Shown piece after piece: positions 1 through 7,836 of a stretch of 64,000 bases of DNA. A program made the position numbers and the translations under genes. Source of the DNA: Homoserinimonas sedimenticola (GTDB lineage Bacteria > Actinomycetota > Actinomycetes > Actinomycetales > Microbacteriaceae); contig NZ_JAPELL010000001.1 in the NCBI RefSeq assembly GCF_026094475.1, positions 2,256,326-2,320,325 on the forward strand, given 5' to 3'. The stretch's first letter is position 1, and each line of letters opens with the position of its first letter. Below the pieces are notes generated by a model, which worked only from the letters and a program-made list of their open reading frames with translations, was not told where the DNA came from and searched no databases.

Positions 1-5
1 CGCGT

Positions 6-84
6 TGAGCAGAAAACACCGCGCTGATGGTGTCAGGCCAGAGTGGACGTGGCGTCCTGAGCAGAAAACACCGCGCTGATGGTG
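6..84. repeat. 27-bp direct repeat, two copies 52 bp apart
   Basis: The 27 bases at 6-32 recur exactly at 58-84. Each copy contains CACC and GGTG arms around an 8-base loop, so each could form a small hairpin. No gene is seen in 1-120. Because the window begins here, more copies may lie to the left. It could be the end of an intergenic repeat array or a duplicated terminator for an upstream gene. Confidence 0.6.
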
Positions 85-120
85 CCAAGGTGAACGCGGG
101 CCGCCGGTCTCTCCCTGCGG

Positions 121-567
121 CTACTCCGGCTTCGGCGTCTTCGGCGTGCCCGCGGCATCCTTCGCCAGCAGGTCGCGGATCTGCTGCAGCAGCTCGAGCT
201 CGGTGGGCGGCTCGACTGACTCGGGGGCGCCCGCGGCCTTGCGCGCCTCGGCCCGCTCGCGGAACTTGTTCATGGGGAACACGAACACGAAATACACGAC
301 GGCCGCGACCAGCAGGAACTGGATGAGTGCCGCCGCGATGGCCCCGAAGCCGAGCACGGGCTGCTCCTCGGCCCCGCTGACGTTGGGCAACGGCACCTGC
401 CACGCCTTGGCAAGCGACTCTGCGTTGAACAGCGCCCCGATCAGGGGGTTGAAGAGGTTCGTGACGATCGAGTTCACGATCGCGGTGAACGCGGTCCCGA
501 TGACGACGGCGACGGCAAGGTCGATGACGTTGCCGCGCATGATGAAGTCTTTGAAGCCCTTGAGCAT
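121..567 (-). CDS. mscL: large-conductance mechanosensitive channel MscL
   Basis: 148-residue inner-membrane channel that opens under membrane tension and releases solutes on hypo-osmotic shock; works as a homo-oligomer. The N-terminus starts MLKGFKDFIMRGNVIDLAVA, the MscL signature with the short N-terminal helix and the start of TM1. TM2 is the hydrophobic segment near residues 75-97, followed by the basic MNKFRERAEARK stretch and a C-terminal helix (LELLQQIRDLL) as in the family. The ATG at 567 is chosen because an AGGAGG ribosome site sits just upstream; the longer open frame upstream is Pro/Arg-rich and not MscL-like. It follows the zinc-ribbon and 5-FCL genes on the same strand, probably one operon. 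Confidence 0.96.
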   Translation of the reverse strand: MLKGFKDFIMRGNVIDLAVAVVIGTAFTAIVNSIVTNLFNPLIGALFNAESLAKAWQVPLPNVSGAEEQPVLGFGAIAAALIQFLLVAAVVYFVFVFPMNKFRERAEARKAAGAPESVEPPTELELLQQIRDLLAKDAAGTPKTPKPE

Positions 568-598
568 GCGCTCTCCTCCTGAGGGTCCGCGAATCAGG

Positions 599-892
599 TC
601 AGGCGGAGGCGGCCGCGGCCGGCGCGGAACCTCCACCCGAGGTCGAGGATGCCTTATCGGAGGAGCTCGCACCAGTGGTGGAACCGGAGCCCGAGGCATC
701 CGCTGCTCCGCCGCTGCGCGAGTCGGTGCGGTAGAAGCCCGAACCGTTGAAGGTCACCCCGATGGAGTTGAAGACCTTGCGCAGGGCCGGCGCGCCGCAG
801 GCGGGGCAGTCGCGGAGGGCGTCGTCGGTGAAGGCCTGGTACTGCTCGAAGCTGTGCTCGCAGGTGGCGCAGCGGTAGGCGTAGGTGGGCAT
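599..892 (-). CDS. FmdB-family zinc ribbon protein
   Basis: 97-residue protein starting MPTYAYRC, the typical start of the FmdB/CxxC_CXXC_SSSB regulatory family. Two Cys pairs (YRCATC and CPAC, residues about 8-11 and 29-32) form the expected zinc ribbon, followed by the conserved FxGSGFYRTD-type stretch near residues 48-57. The last 40 residues are Gly/Ser/Ala-rich and low complexity. Family members are annotated as putative regulators without a defined biochemical role. The gene lies between 5-FCL and mscL on the same strand, an arrangement I recall as common in actinobacteria. Confidence 0.9.
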   Translation of the reverse strand: MPTYAYRCATCEHSFEQYQAFTDDALRDCPACGAPALRKVFNSIGVTFNGSGFYRTDSRSGGAADASGSGSTTGASSSDKASSTSGGGSAPAAAASA

Positions 893-911
893 GTGGATGC
901 TCCGGTGTCGG

Positions 912-1502
912 TCAGGTGGACGGCTGGAGTTCGACGATCCCGCTGGGGGTGACGGCGCCGTCGACCGGCCGGTCGTGAACTTCGCCCGGAACCTCGTCGA
1001 CGAGCTCGCTGTCGAACACCACAGCATAAACCGGCGGACGCTGTTCCATGGAACCGAGCATCCGGTCGTAGTATCCGCGACCCCATCCCATGCGCATGCC
1101 GGTGCGGTCGACGGATGCCGCGGGCACGATGATGAGGTCCACCTCGTTGATTGCGATGGGGCCGAGCACCTCGCCGACCGCTTCTGGCACTCCGAACTGT
1201 CCTTGCACTTCGCTTTCGCCGTCGCCGACCACCCAGTCGAGCAGACCGTCGTCACGGGAGATCGGCAGCAGCACGCGGATGCCCCGTGTGTGCGCCCAGT
1301 CGAGCCAGGGGCGGATGTTGGGTTCGTCGGGGTTAGGCAGGTAGGCGGCGACGTATTTGGCCGCAAGGCGTTCTGTCAGGTGGGTGAGGTGAAGTGTGAA
1401 CTGCTCGGTAGCGTTCTCGACTTCGCTGCTGGTCATGATGCGACGCCGCTCCCGAAGCTCGGCCCGCATGGCGCGTTTCAGGTTCGGTAACTCGTCCGAC
1501 AT
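912..1502 (-). CDS. 5-formyltetrahydrofolate cyclo-ligase
   Basis: 196 residues. Converts 5-formyl-THF to 5,10-methenyl-THF with ATP, returning the storage/inhibitory folate to the one-carbon pool. Basic N-terminal helix RAELRERRR and a C-terminal GMRMGWGRGYYDRML stretch match the family nucleotide/folate-binding motif (G-x-G-x-G-YYD). Start: the ATG at 1502 has AGGA about nine bases upstream; an ATG at 1511 would lie directly against that site and is less likely. Divergent from galU with 34 bp between the start codons. The product call is strong; whether it also serves thiamine-type salvage cannot be seen. Confidence 0.93.
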   Translation of the reverse strand: MSDELPNLKRAMRAELRERRRIMTSSEVENATEQFTLHLTHLTERLAAKYVAAYLPNPDEPNIRPWLDWAHTRGIRVLLPISRDDGLLDWVVGDGESEVQGQFGVPEAVGEVLGPIAINEVDLIIVPAASVDRTGMRMGWGRGYYDRMLGSMEQRPPVYAVVFDSELVDEVPGEVHDRPVDGAVTPSGIVELQPST

Positions 1503-1536
1503 GTAAGCCATCCTAGGGAAAGGTACTGTAAGCCGT

Positions 1537-2430
1537 ATGGCGTCCTCGATCACGAAAGCGGTAATCCCAGCAGCGGGTCTCGGCACTCGATTCCTTCCGG
1601 CGACCAAGGCGATGCCGAAGGAGATGCTCCCCGTCGTCGACAAGCCGGCCATTCAATACGTCGTGGAGGAGGCGGTTTCTGCAGGCCTCACCGACGTGCT
1701 GATGGTGACGGGGCGCAACAAGAACGCCCTCGAGAATCACTTCGACCACAATCGTGAGTTGGAGGCGACCCTTGAGCAGAAGGGTGACCGTGCCCGCCTC
1801 GACAAGGTCAACTACTCCACGACGCTTGCCGACATGCACTATGTGCGTCAGGGAAACCCGCTGGGCCTCGGCCATGCCGTGCTGCGCGCCAAGATGCACG
1901 TGGGCAACGAACCCTTCGCGGTGCTTCTCGGCGATGACCTGATCGACGCGCGGGATGTGCTGCTGAGCCGGATGCTCGAGGTGCAGTCGGCGAAGCAGGC
2001 GAGCGTCGTCGCCCTCCTCGAGGTCGACCCCTCCCAGACGCACATGTACGGTATTGCGACGGTCGAGCGCACGGCGGACGACGATGTCGTGCGCATCACG
2101 GGCATGGTGGAGAAGCCCCCGCCTGGCGAGGCGCCCTCGAACCTGGCCATCATCGGTCGCTACGTGCTCATGCCGGAGATCTTCCGCATCCTGGAGCGCA
2201 CGGAGCCCGGCAAGGGCGGCGAGATCCAGCTGACGGATGCGCTGCAGACGATGGCGCACGTTGCCGACTCGACGGGCGGCGTCTACGGCGTCGTGTTCCG
2301 CGGCCGCCGCTACGACACGGGAGACCGTGCCGACTACATCAAGGCCATCGTGCAGCTCGCGGTCGACCGGGACGACCTCGGGGAGGAACTCCGCCCCTGG
2401 CTCAGGGACTTCGTCGGCACTCTGGACTGA
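1537..2430 (+). CDS. galU: UTP--glucose-1-phosphate uridylyltransferase
   Basis: 297 residues. Makes UDP-glucose from UTP and glucose-1-phosphate, feeding cell-wall polysaccharide, glycolipid and trehalose synthesis. The N-terminal AVIPAAGLGTRFLPATKA is the nucleotide-binding signature of bacterial GalU, followed by MPKEMLPVVDKPAIQYVVEE with the sugar-phosphate contact region. VEKP near residue 190 and GGEIQLTDA near 225 are also GalU hallmarks. No clear Shine-Dalgarno: a TACTGT hexamer (1524-1529) lies 7 bases before the ATG, so the mRNA may be leaderless. The next gene starts 3 bp after the stop. Confidence 0.97.
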   Translation: MASSITKAVIPAAGLGTRFLPATKAMPKEMLPVVDKPAIQYVVEEAVSAGLTDVLMVTGRNKNALENHFDHNRELEATLEQKGDRARLDKVNYSTTLADMHYVRQGNPLGLGHAVLRAKMHVGNEPFAVLLGDDLIDARDVLLSRMLEVQSAKQASVVALLEVDPSQTHMYGIATVERTADDDVVRITGMVEKPPPGEAPSNLAIIGRYVLMPEIFRILERTEPGKGGEIQLTDALQTMAHVADSTGGVYGVVFRGRRYDTGDRADYIKAIVQLAVDRDDLGEELRPWLRDFVGTLD

Positions 2431-2433
2431 GCC

Positions 2434-3084
2434 GTGCCTGCCTCTCTGCCGACGCTTTCGGAGGGGCCGGTCACGATCCGGCCCATCCGGATGCGCGATG
2501 CTCGCGCCTTGGAGCGTGAGTTGCTCGACAACCGCTCCTGGTTGAGCAAGTGGGAGGCGACGAGCCCTTACGGCCCGACGGAGTTCGACTCCAAGGTGAG
2601 CATCCGCAATCTGCTCGCGCATGCACGCTCGGGGCAGGGCATTCCCTTCGCAATCGAGGTCGATGGTGAGTTCGCCGGTCAGCTGAATGTTTCCGGCATC
2701 ACCTATGGCTCGCTTGCGTCGGCGACGCTCGGCTATTGGGTGTCGGAGCGTTTCGCGGGTCGTAACGTGACGCCGACTGCGGTCGCCCTCGCGACGGATC
2801 ACTGCTTCTTCACTCTGGGGCTGCACCGCATGGAGATCTGCATCCGGCCAGAGAACGCGAAGTCGCTGCGGGTGGTCGAGAAGCTGGGGTTCCGCTATGA
2901 GGGGCTGCGGCGCCGGTACATCCACATCGATGGTGACTGGCGTGACCACTTCTGTTTCGCGCTCGTCGTAGAGGAGGTCAAGCAGGGGGTGCTGCGGCGG
3001 TGGCGGGACGACCGCGTGCCCGCCCTCAATGCGGAGATCCCGGAGGCGGATTGGCGCGCATCCGGTGTGCGTCGGGGCAGCTGA
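2434..3084 (+). CDS. GNAT acetyltransferase, RimJ-like
   Basis: 216-residue GCN5-related N-acetyltransferase. The core pattern of RimJ/RimL-type enzymes is present: N-terminal VTIRPIRMRDA, central FAGQLNVSGI, GYWVSERFAGRNVTPTAVALA (acetyl-CoA loop region), then LHRMEICIRPEN and VVEKLGFRYEG. These enzymes acetylate protein N-termini or small amines; the substrate here is unknown. GTG start at 2434 is kept because it is three bases after the galU stop and gives a normal family N-terminus. Probably co-transcribed with galU. Confidence 0.88.
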   Translation: MPASLPTLSEGPVTIRPIRMRDARALERELLDNRSWLSKWEATSPYGPTEFDSKVSIRNLLAHARSGQGIPFAIEVDGEFAGQLNVSGITYGSLASATLGYWVSERFAGRNVTPTAVALATDHCFFTLGLHRMEICIRPENAKSLRVVEKLGFRYEGLRRRYIHIDGDWRDHFCFALVVEEVKQGVLRRWRDDRVPALNAEIPEADWRASGVRRGS

Positions 3085-3093
3085 ACCGTCACC

Positions 3094-3139
3094 TGAGCGC
3101 CAGTGCGTCGCCAATCGGTGAGCGACGCACTGGCGCTCA
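3094..3139. terminator. bidirectional hairpin between convergent genes
   Basis: Perfect 17-bp inverted repeat: arms 3094-3110 and 3123-3139, loop 12 bases. It lies between the end of the GNAT gene (+) and the end of the membrane protein gene (-), where a terminator serving both strands is expected. No long T-tract follows on either side. Confidence 0.75.
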
Positions 3140-3204
3140 CCTGTGCGATGGCGTGGGGAACGCCGGGGTGAGGGGGATCACCTGCACAGGGGCCGCGCCG
3201 ACCC

Positions 3205-3936
3205 TTAGAGCCCCACGAACGGGATGGCGAGCGTGAGGCCGCCGGCGACGAGGAACACGATCGTGGCGATCGCGGTGAGCGTGAGCTGCGAGCGAGTGCT
3301 CTTGACGACGGCCGCGACACCGAGGAGGAACAGCGACACGGCCATGAGCACAGTGTTGAGCGTGAGCCGGTCGCTGTAGCTGTTGTACTGGTCGCCCTGG
3401 GCGATGGCGGCGTCTGCAGCATCCTTCGCTTCTGTGTAGGGGGTGAAGAGGGCCTCGGTGTAGGCGTCGTGGTCGAAGGGGCTCGCGTAGCTCTCGGGGT
3501 TGGCGGCGTTCTCGTCGGCAGACCACAGCACGGCCGCGTCGAGGGCTTCGCCGACCGACTGGAAGTACATGGTGTCGAACTTGATGGATGCCGCCTCGGC
3601 GATCGAGGGATCCTGCGAGTCCATGTCGATGCTCAGCTGCGTGAGGGTCGCCCACAGTTGCACGTCTTGCACGTACTGCTGGTTGGCCTCCAGGTAGAGG
3701 GACTCCGCCTCGGTGCTCGCGGTCTGCCCCTTGGAGTAGGCGGCCGCCATCTGGCTGTCGTAGAGGGCGGCCTGGAACGAGGCGTATGCGGTCACGGTCG
3801 ACACGAGGCCGAGCAGGATCACGATCACCAGTTCCATCTGACCGAAGAGGTCGGCGAGACGGAACGGACGGCTTGCGGATGCTGCGGCGCTCGCCTGGGG
3901 CGTGGCGGCAGGCGTGGCGGGCTCGAGTGACGGCAT
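3205..3936 (-). CDS. membrane protein of unknown function (DUF4337-like)
   Basis: 243 residues with one N-terminal TM segment (near 35-52, ELVIVILLGLVSTVTAY) and two C-terminal TM segments (about 195-240), separated by an acidic, helical domain rich in Ala, Gln and Asp. The layout and the DSQMAAAYSKGQ-type soluble stretch resemble DUF4337-type proteins, but this is only a resemblance. ATG at 3936 is preferred over one 12 codons upstream because GAGGA lies about 10 bases before it. Faces the GNAT gene; no operon partner on its strand. Confidence 0.75.
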   Translation of the reverse strand: MPSLEPATPAATPQASAAASASRPFRLADLFGQMELVIVILLGLVSTVTAYASFQAALYDSQMAAAYSKGQTASTEAESLYLEANQQYVQDVQLWATLTQLSIDMDSQDPSIAEAASIKFDTMYFQSVGEALDAAVLWSADENAANPESYASPFDHDAYTEALFTPYTEAKDAADAAIAQGDQYNSYSDRLTLNTVLMAVSLFLLGVAAVVKSTRSQLTLTAIATIVFLVAGGLTLAIPFVGL

Positions 3937-4101
3937 GCGGGTTCCTCGAAGGCTAGGGTGCGGGCGGCTCATGCTATTGGCTGGGGACTCGGGTGCGGCA
4001 GTCCCGCAAGTAGGGGTAGAACCCGTGAAAACGAGGGGAACTAAGAGACACGCCCCCGCCGCTTGGGGCCCTCCGCGACCGCTCGCTCGTACCGTTGCCT
4101 C

Positions 4102-5109
4102 ATGGGATTCGAGGGGCTCAGCTCGAGCGTGGTGATCGCGCTCGCCGCCGTGCTGTGGCTCGCCTATCTGGTGCCGACGTGGTTCCGGCGCCGCGAGTAC
4201 CTCTCGACCGAGCGGAACACTGTGCGACTGCAGCAGACGCTCCGCATCCTCGCGGAGACGGCGGAGATGCCGGAGCAGGTTCGGGTGGAGAATTCGGCCC
4301 GCAGCGTCGCCGAACAGGAGAAGGTCATGCACCGGGAGATGCAGCGCACGCGCGCGATCGAGAGGGCGCAGCAGGCGGCGGAGGCGCGCGCCGCCGCGCG
4401 CCGGCTCGCCGAGTCGAAGCCGGCGCTTGCCGCCCATGTCGCCCGCACCTCGGCGTCGTCCCGCAGGTTGCGCCGGTCGCGGCTCGTCTCGACCCTCGTG
4501 CTGGTGGCCGCGATGGTCGGTGTCGTGGCGGGAGTGGTGCAGGCGGCGGCGGGTGCCGGCGTGGTGCTGCTCGTGGCATCCGTCGTGGTGGGGGCGGGCG
4601 CGGTCGTGCTGCTCGGGCAGCTCGCCGCGGTGTCGAAGGCGCGCAAGCAGCTCGCGGCCGAGGTGGAGCAGACGACGAGCGTGTCGACCCCCGTGCAGGA
4701 CCTGTGGGAGCACCCCGTCGAGAAGCCGCGCGCCTCGACCGGGTGGACGCCGCAGCCGATCCCCAAGCCCCTCTACCTCTCTCGTTCCGAGGCGCCCGCC
4801 TCACCGCATGTCAGCTTCGCGGATGCTGCGGCTCGCCTCGCCCGCCCCGCCGATGCCGCCGCCGAGCTCAAGGCGGCGTCTGCGGAGGCCGAGCAGTCGC
4901 TGCGTGAGGCGCAGAGCCAGGTGCCGCGGGTCTCGCCGCCGACTGAGCCTGCCGAAACCACGCAGCCGCGGGTCGAGCCTGCCGCCCAGGTCGAGCCTGT
5001 CGCGACCAAGCCTGCCCCCTCCCGCTTCGCGAGCATGGGCATCCTCGACGACGCCGACCTGGCCCCCGCCGACATCAATGAGGCGCTGCGTCGTCGCCGC
5101 GCGGTATAG
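4102..5109 (+). CDS. conserved actinobacterial membrane protein, coiled-coil
   Basis: 335 residues. TM segment at the very N-terminus (about 7-23) followed by a WFRRRE basic stop-transfer patch, then a long Gln/Glu/Arg/Ala helical stretch (about 35-115), a pair of TM segments (about 130-185) and a Pro/Ala/Glu-rich C-terminal tail. I recall similar proteins in Microbacteriaceae, usually unnamed. ATG 4102 is favoured because TACCGT (4090-4095) lies six bases upstream, the leaderless pattern seen at other genes here. Function unknown. Confidence 0.8.
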   Translation: MGFEGLSSSVVIALAAVLWLAYLVPTWFRRREYLSTERNTVRLQQTLRILAETAEMPEQVRVENSARSVAEQEKVMHREMQRTRAIERAQQAAEARAAARRLAESKPALAAHVARTSASSRRLRRSRLVSTLVLVAAMVGVVAGVVQAAAGAGVVLLVASVVVGAGAVVLLGQLAAVSKARKQLAAEVEQTTSVSTPVQDLWEHPVEKPRASTGWTPQPIPKPLYLSRSEAPASPHVSFADAAARLARPADAAAELKAASAEAEQSLREAQSQVPRVSPPTEPAETTQPRVEPAAQVEPVATKPAPSRFASMGILDDADLAPADINEALRRRRAV

Positions 5110-5147
5110 GGCTTCCCTGCGAAGGTGTTATCGTAGATACCGCTTGA

Positions 5148-5223
5148 GGGCCCTTGGCGCAGTTGGTAGCGCGCCTCGTTCGCATCGAGGAGGTCAGGAG
5201 TTCGAATCTCCTAGGGTCCACCA
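5148..5223 (+). tRNA. tRNA-Ala (anticodon CGC)
   Basis: Cloverleaf: acceptor GGGCCCT pairs with AGGGTCC (one G-T pair), D-arm with TGGCGCAGTTGGTAGCGC, anticodon stem CCTCG/CGAGG with loop TTCGCAT (anticodon CGC, codon GCG), T-arm AGGAG-TTCGAAT-CTCCT. A is the discriminator base at 5220 and CCA follows in the DNA at 5221-5223. A terminator follows within ten bases. Confidence 0.97.
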
Positions 5224-5228
5224 GCGTG

Positions 5229-5258
5229 AAAGCCCGTCGTTCATCGGCGGGCTTTCTT
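5229..5258 (+). terminator. rho-independent terminator after tRNA-Ala
   Basis: AAAGCCCG (5229-5236) pairs with CGGGCTTT (5248-5255); the 3' arm runs into CTTC. Correctly placed just after the tRNA; it would also end the sigma factor transcript from the opposite strand. Confidence 0.85.
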
Positions 5259-5273
5259 CATGCGGGGAGACCG

Positions 5274-6179
5274 TCACGCCCCGTCCCGCCAGCCCGTGAG
5301 CTTCTCCGGGTTGAGCATGATCCACACGTCGCGGATGAGGCCGTCCTCCACCCGGAAGTTGACGACAGACATCACGGTGTCGCCGTCGCGGAAGACGAAG
5401 CCGAGACCGTCGCCCATTCGCTGCTGTTCCATGCTCAGGTGCGCCTGCTTCTCGGCGACCCCGAGGATGAACCGGGCGACCCGGTCGGGGCTTGCGACCA
5501 CGTTACGGGCGGCGCTCACGACCCCGCCGCCGTCGGAGCGTAGTTCGACCCCGGGCGCGAGCACGCGCATGAGCGCCTGCAGGTCGCCCGTGAGGGTCGC
5601 ATCCCGGAACGCCTCCACGGCCCGATCGTGTTCGTCGCGAGCGACGACGCTCGATCGGTTCTCCCGCACGTGACGGCGCCCCGTTGCCGCGAGTTGGCGC
5701 ACTGCGGCGGGGGAGCGTCCCACGATCTCCGCGATCTCTTCGAAGGGCAGCCCGAAAACGTCGTGCAGCACGAACGCGACCCGCTCGGCGGGTGTCATGG
5801 CTTCCAGCACGACCAGCAGGGCGGTGCTGACGGTGTCGTCGAGCGTCACCCGGTCGAGCGGGTCACCGAGTGCGGCGGCGGTGACGGATGCCGCGCCCGT
5901 GAACAGGTCCGCGGGCACGGGTTCCGGCAGCCACTGGCCCACATACTGCTCCCGACGCTTGCGCGCGGAGCCGAGCACGTCGAGGGCCACGCGGCTCGCC
6001 ACCCGAGTCAGCCACCCCGCGGGATTGGCGATCGCCTCCCGTTCGGCGTCGTCCAAGCGGTACCAGCGCAGGTAGGTCTCCTGCACGATGTCCTCGGCGT
6101 CGGCGAGCGTGCCCGTCATGCGGTAGGCCAGCGACATCAGCCTGCGGCGTTCGACGATCACGTCATCCAGCTCGCCCAT
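5274..6179 (-). CDS. sigJ: ECF41-type sigma factor (SigJ-like)
   Basis: 301 residues. Sigma-2 region near residues 10-75 (LMSLAYRMTGTLADAEDIVQ), sigma-4 region near 110-165 (helix-turn-helix LPFEEIAEIVGRSPAAVRQL), then a C-terminal SnoaL-like domain of about 115 residues. The three motifs described for ECF41 can be seen: WLPEP in the linker, DGGG in the extension (followed by V rather than K/R) and NPEKL near the end (family NPDKL). In this family the extension, rather than a separate anti-sigma factor, controls activity, and the target gene is usually adjacent. ATG 6179 has GGGAG upstream; a GTG at 6197 is possible. Divergent from the NAD(P)-binding gene at 6324, the expected target. Confidence 0.92.
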   Translation of the reverse strand: MGELDDVIVERRRLMSLAYRMTGTLADAEDIVQETYLRWYRLDDAEREAIANPAGWLTRVASRVALDVLGSARKRREQYVGQWLPEPVPADLFTGAASVTAAALGDPLDRVTLDDTVSTALLVVLEAMTPAERVAFVLHDVFGLPFEEIAEIVGRSPAAVRQLAATGRRHVRENRSSVVARDEHDRAVEAFRDATLTGDLQALMRVLAPGVELRSDGGGVVSAARNVVASPDRVARFILGVAEKQAHLSMEQQRMGDGLGFVFRDGDTVMSVVNFRVEDGLIRDVWIMLNPEKLTGWRDGA

Positions 6180-6225
6180 CCGTGCTCCCGTCTTCACGAC
6201 GCCCTGTCGCGCCTCTGCCCACTAT

Positions 6226-6278
6226 GACGAAGAACCGCCCTCAGATGTGAGCCTCACATTCCGCTCGGCTATGTCGTC
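6226..6278. promoter_or_regulatory. mirror-image divergent ECF41 promoters
   Basis: On + : CCTCACA (6252-6258), 16 bases, CGTC (6275-6278), reading towards the gene at 6324. On - : GCTCACA (6252 down to 6246), 16 bases, CGTC (6229 down to 6226), reading towards the sigma gene. These match my recollection of the ECF41 promoter (TGTCACA, 16-bp spacer, CGTC) in spacing and core. The two -35 elements overlap inside a perfect 7-1-7 palindrome at 6245-6259, so both genes would be activated by the same sigma factor. Confidence 0.8.
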
Positions 6279-6323
6279 ATCGTGTGTGAAGGGCAGAATC
6301 ACTGCCCACGAGAAGAGGAAGAC

Positions 6324-7076
6324 ATGAGAATCGCAGTCGCGGGTGGGACGGGAACCGTCGGGCGTCACGTCGTCCGAGCCGCCGAAGAGCGCGGGCACGA
6401 GGTTGTCGTGCTTTCACGCGCGTCGGGTGCCGACGTCATCACTGGCAAGGGTCTCGAGCGGGCCCTCGCGGGGGTCGACACCGTCATCGACGTCACCAAC
6501 ACGACGACACTCTCGGCGAAGGTCGCGCGGGAGTTCTTTGAGACCGCCACCCGCAACCTTCTGAAGGCCGAGGATGCCGCGGGCGTGGGCCACCACGTCG
6601 CCCTCTCGATCGTCGGCATCGACGGCATCGACGCGTCCTACTATGCGGGCAAGCTCGCGCAGGAGCGCGCCGTCGCGGCGGGACGGGTGCCATACACGAT
6701 CGCGCGGGCGGCGCAGTTCCACGAGTTCGCGGGACAGCTCCTCGGCGGGATGAAGGGCCCTATCGCCCTCATGCCCAAGACGCTCATGCGTCCGGTCGCG
6801 GCCCGCGAGGTCGGCGAGCACCTGGTGGCGGTCGCCGAGGCCGGACCGGTCGGCCGGGCGAGGGACCTCGTCGGTCCCCGCGACGAGCGGCTCGCCGATC
6901 TGGCGCGCCGCCAACTCGCGCATGACGGCATCCGCAGGGCCGTGCTCGAGGTGCGGCTCCCCGGCCTCTACGGCAAGGGCGCGGCCTCGGGCGTGCTCCG
7001 CGGAACGAGCGACGCCATCCAGGGCACGACGACCTTCGATGAGTGGCTGCGCAGCCCCGAGCGGGCGGCGGTGTGA
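6324..7076 (+). CDS. NAD(P)-binding epimerase/NmrA-like protein, ECF41 target
   Basis: 250 residues. N-terminal Rossmann motif VAGGTGTVGRHVV (GxxGxxG) binds a dinucleotide. The middle has a DVTNT segment and a YYAGKLAQE stretch carrying the Tyr-x3-Lys expected in the extended SDR group; the C-terminal half is variable, as in NmrA/atypical SDR proteins. ECF41 sigma genes are typically paired with a carboxymuconolactone decarboxylase, oxidoreductase or epimerase; this is the epimerase/oxidoreductase version. Start ATG 6324 has AGAGGAAG upstream. The substrate cannot be inferred. Confidence 0.88.
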   Translation: MRIAVAGGTGTVGRHVVRAAEERGHEVVVLSRASGADVITGKGLERALAGVDTVIDVTNTTTLSAKVAREFFETATRNLLKAEDAAGVGHHVALSIVGIDGIDASYYAGKLAQERAVAAGRVPYTIARAAQFHEFAGQLLGGMKGPIALMPKTLMRPVAAREVGEHLVAVAEAGPVGRARDLVGPRDERLADLARRQLAHDGIRRAVLEVRLPGLYGKGAASGVLRGTSDAIQGTTTFDEWLRSPERAAV

Positions 7077-7080
7077 ACCG

Positions 7081-7764
7081 CTACTCGCCCTGTCGCCGCA
7101 CCATCTCGCCGATCCAGATCGGTGCGTAGGGCGAGGTGCAGTTCGGGGGCGTCGGGTAGTCCTTGAGCACCTCGAGGCGCTCGCCGACCTCGAGGGCGCG
7201 GGCGCGCTGCTCCGGGTGGTGGATGCCGATGTAGGCGAGACACGTGTTCATGGCCCACTGCAGGCGCTCCGGGGCATCCTTCATCTCCGCCTCGATCGTG
7301 TCCAGCAGTCCGGAGAGGTCGAGCTCCTCCGACTTCTTCTGCACGCGGTCGGAGGTGAGCGCCCAGCCAGCGCTCGCGACGACCGGGTCTGTGTCGTCGA
7401 ACCAGGCGAGGCACAACTCCTCGGCGTGGGGGCTCTTCTTGACCACATAGTTCACGAGCCAGTCGTGCACCTTCGGGGCGCGCGCCTCCCGCAGCATTCC
7501 ATCGAGCTCATCACGCTCGAAGGCCTTGGGGCGGCAGATCAGCAGCGCGAGGAGGCGGGCGGCCGTGTCATCCGTCGCCCAGAGTTCGACCGCGAGCTCG
7601 TGGTTCGTCTTCAGCCGCTTCGCCACCGCGCGCAGCTTCGTGAGATTGACGCCGTGGTCGTCGCCGTGCCGCTCGTTGACATCGCGCATTCGCGGATCCT
7701 CGAGAGAGGCCAGCTCCGCCATCACCTCGTCGACGGATGCCACGGCGCCAGTCATCTGCCCCAT
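7081..7764 (-). CDS. HEAT-repeat protein, DNA alkylation repair (AlkD-like) family
   Basis: 227 residues, all-helical. Segments such as LRAVAKRLKTNHELAVELWATDD, VHDWLVNYVVKKSPHAEELCLAWF and ERLQWAMNTCLAYIGIHHPE resemble the HEAT-like repeats of the DNA alkylation repair family, which flips or accommodates alkylated bases. Many relatives are of unproven glycosylase activity, so I call the fold and family, not the activity. Start ATG 7764 has a GGAGGAG site upstream. Convergent with the epimerase gene (4 bp between the ends). Confidence 0.78.
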   Translation of the reverse strand: MGQMTGAVASVDEVMAELASLEDPRMRDVNERHGDDHGVNLTKLRAVAKRLKTNHELAVELWATDDTAARLLALLICRPKAFERDELDGMLREARAPKVHDWLVNYVVKKSPHAEELCLAWFDDTDPVVASAGWALTSDRVQKKSEELDLSGLLDTIEAEMKDAPERLQWAMNTCLAYIGIHHPEQRARALEVGERLEVLKDYPTPPNCTSPYAPIWIGEMVRRQGE

Positions 7765-7836
7765 CGAGGTCTCCTCCCGCTCGTGTGCACGGCCAGCCTA
7801 TGACCCTGGGTCACGGGACCACGGTGCCGTGAATCG

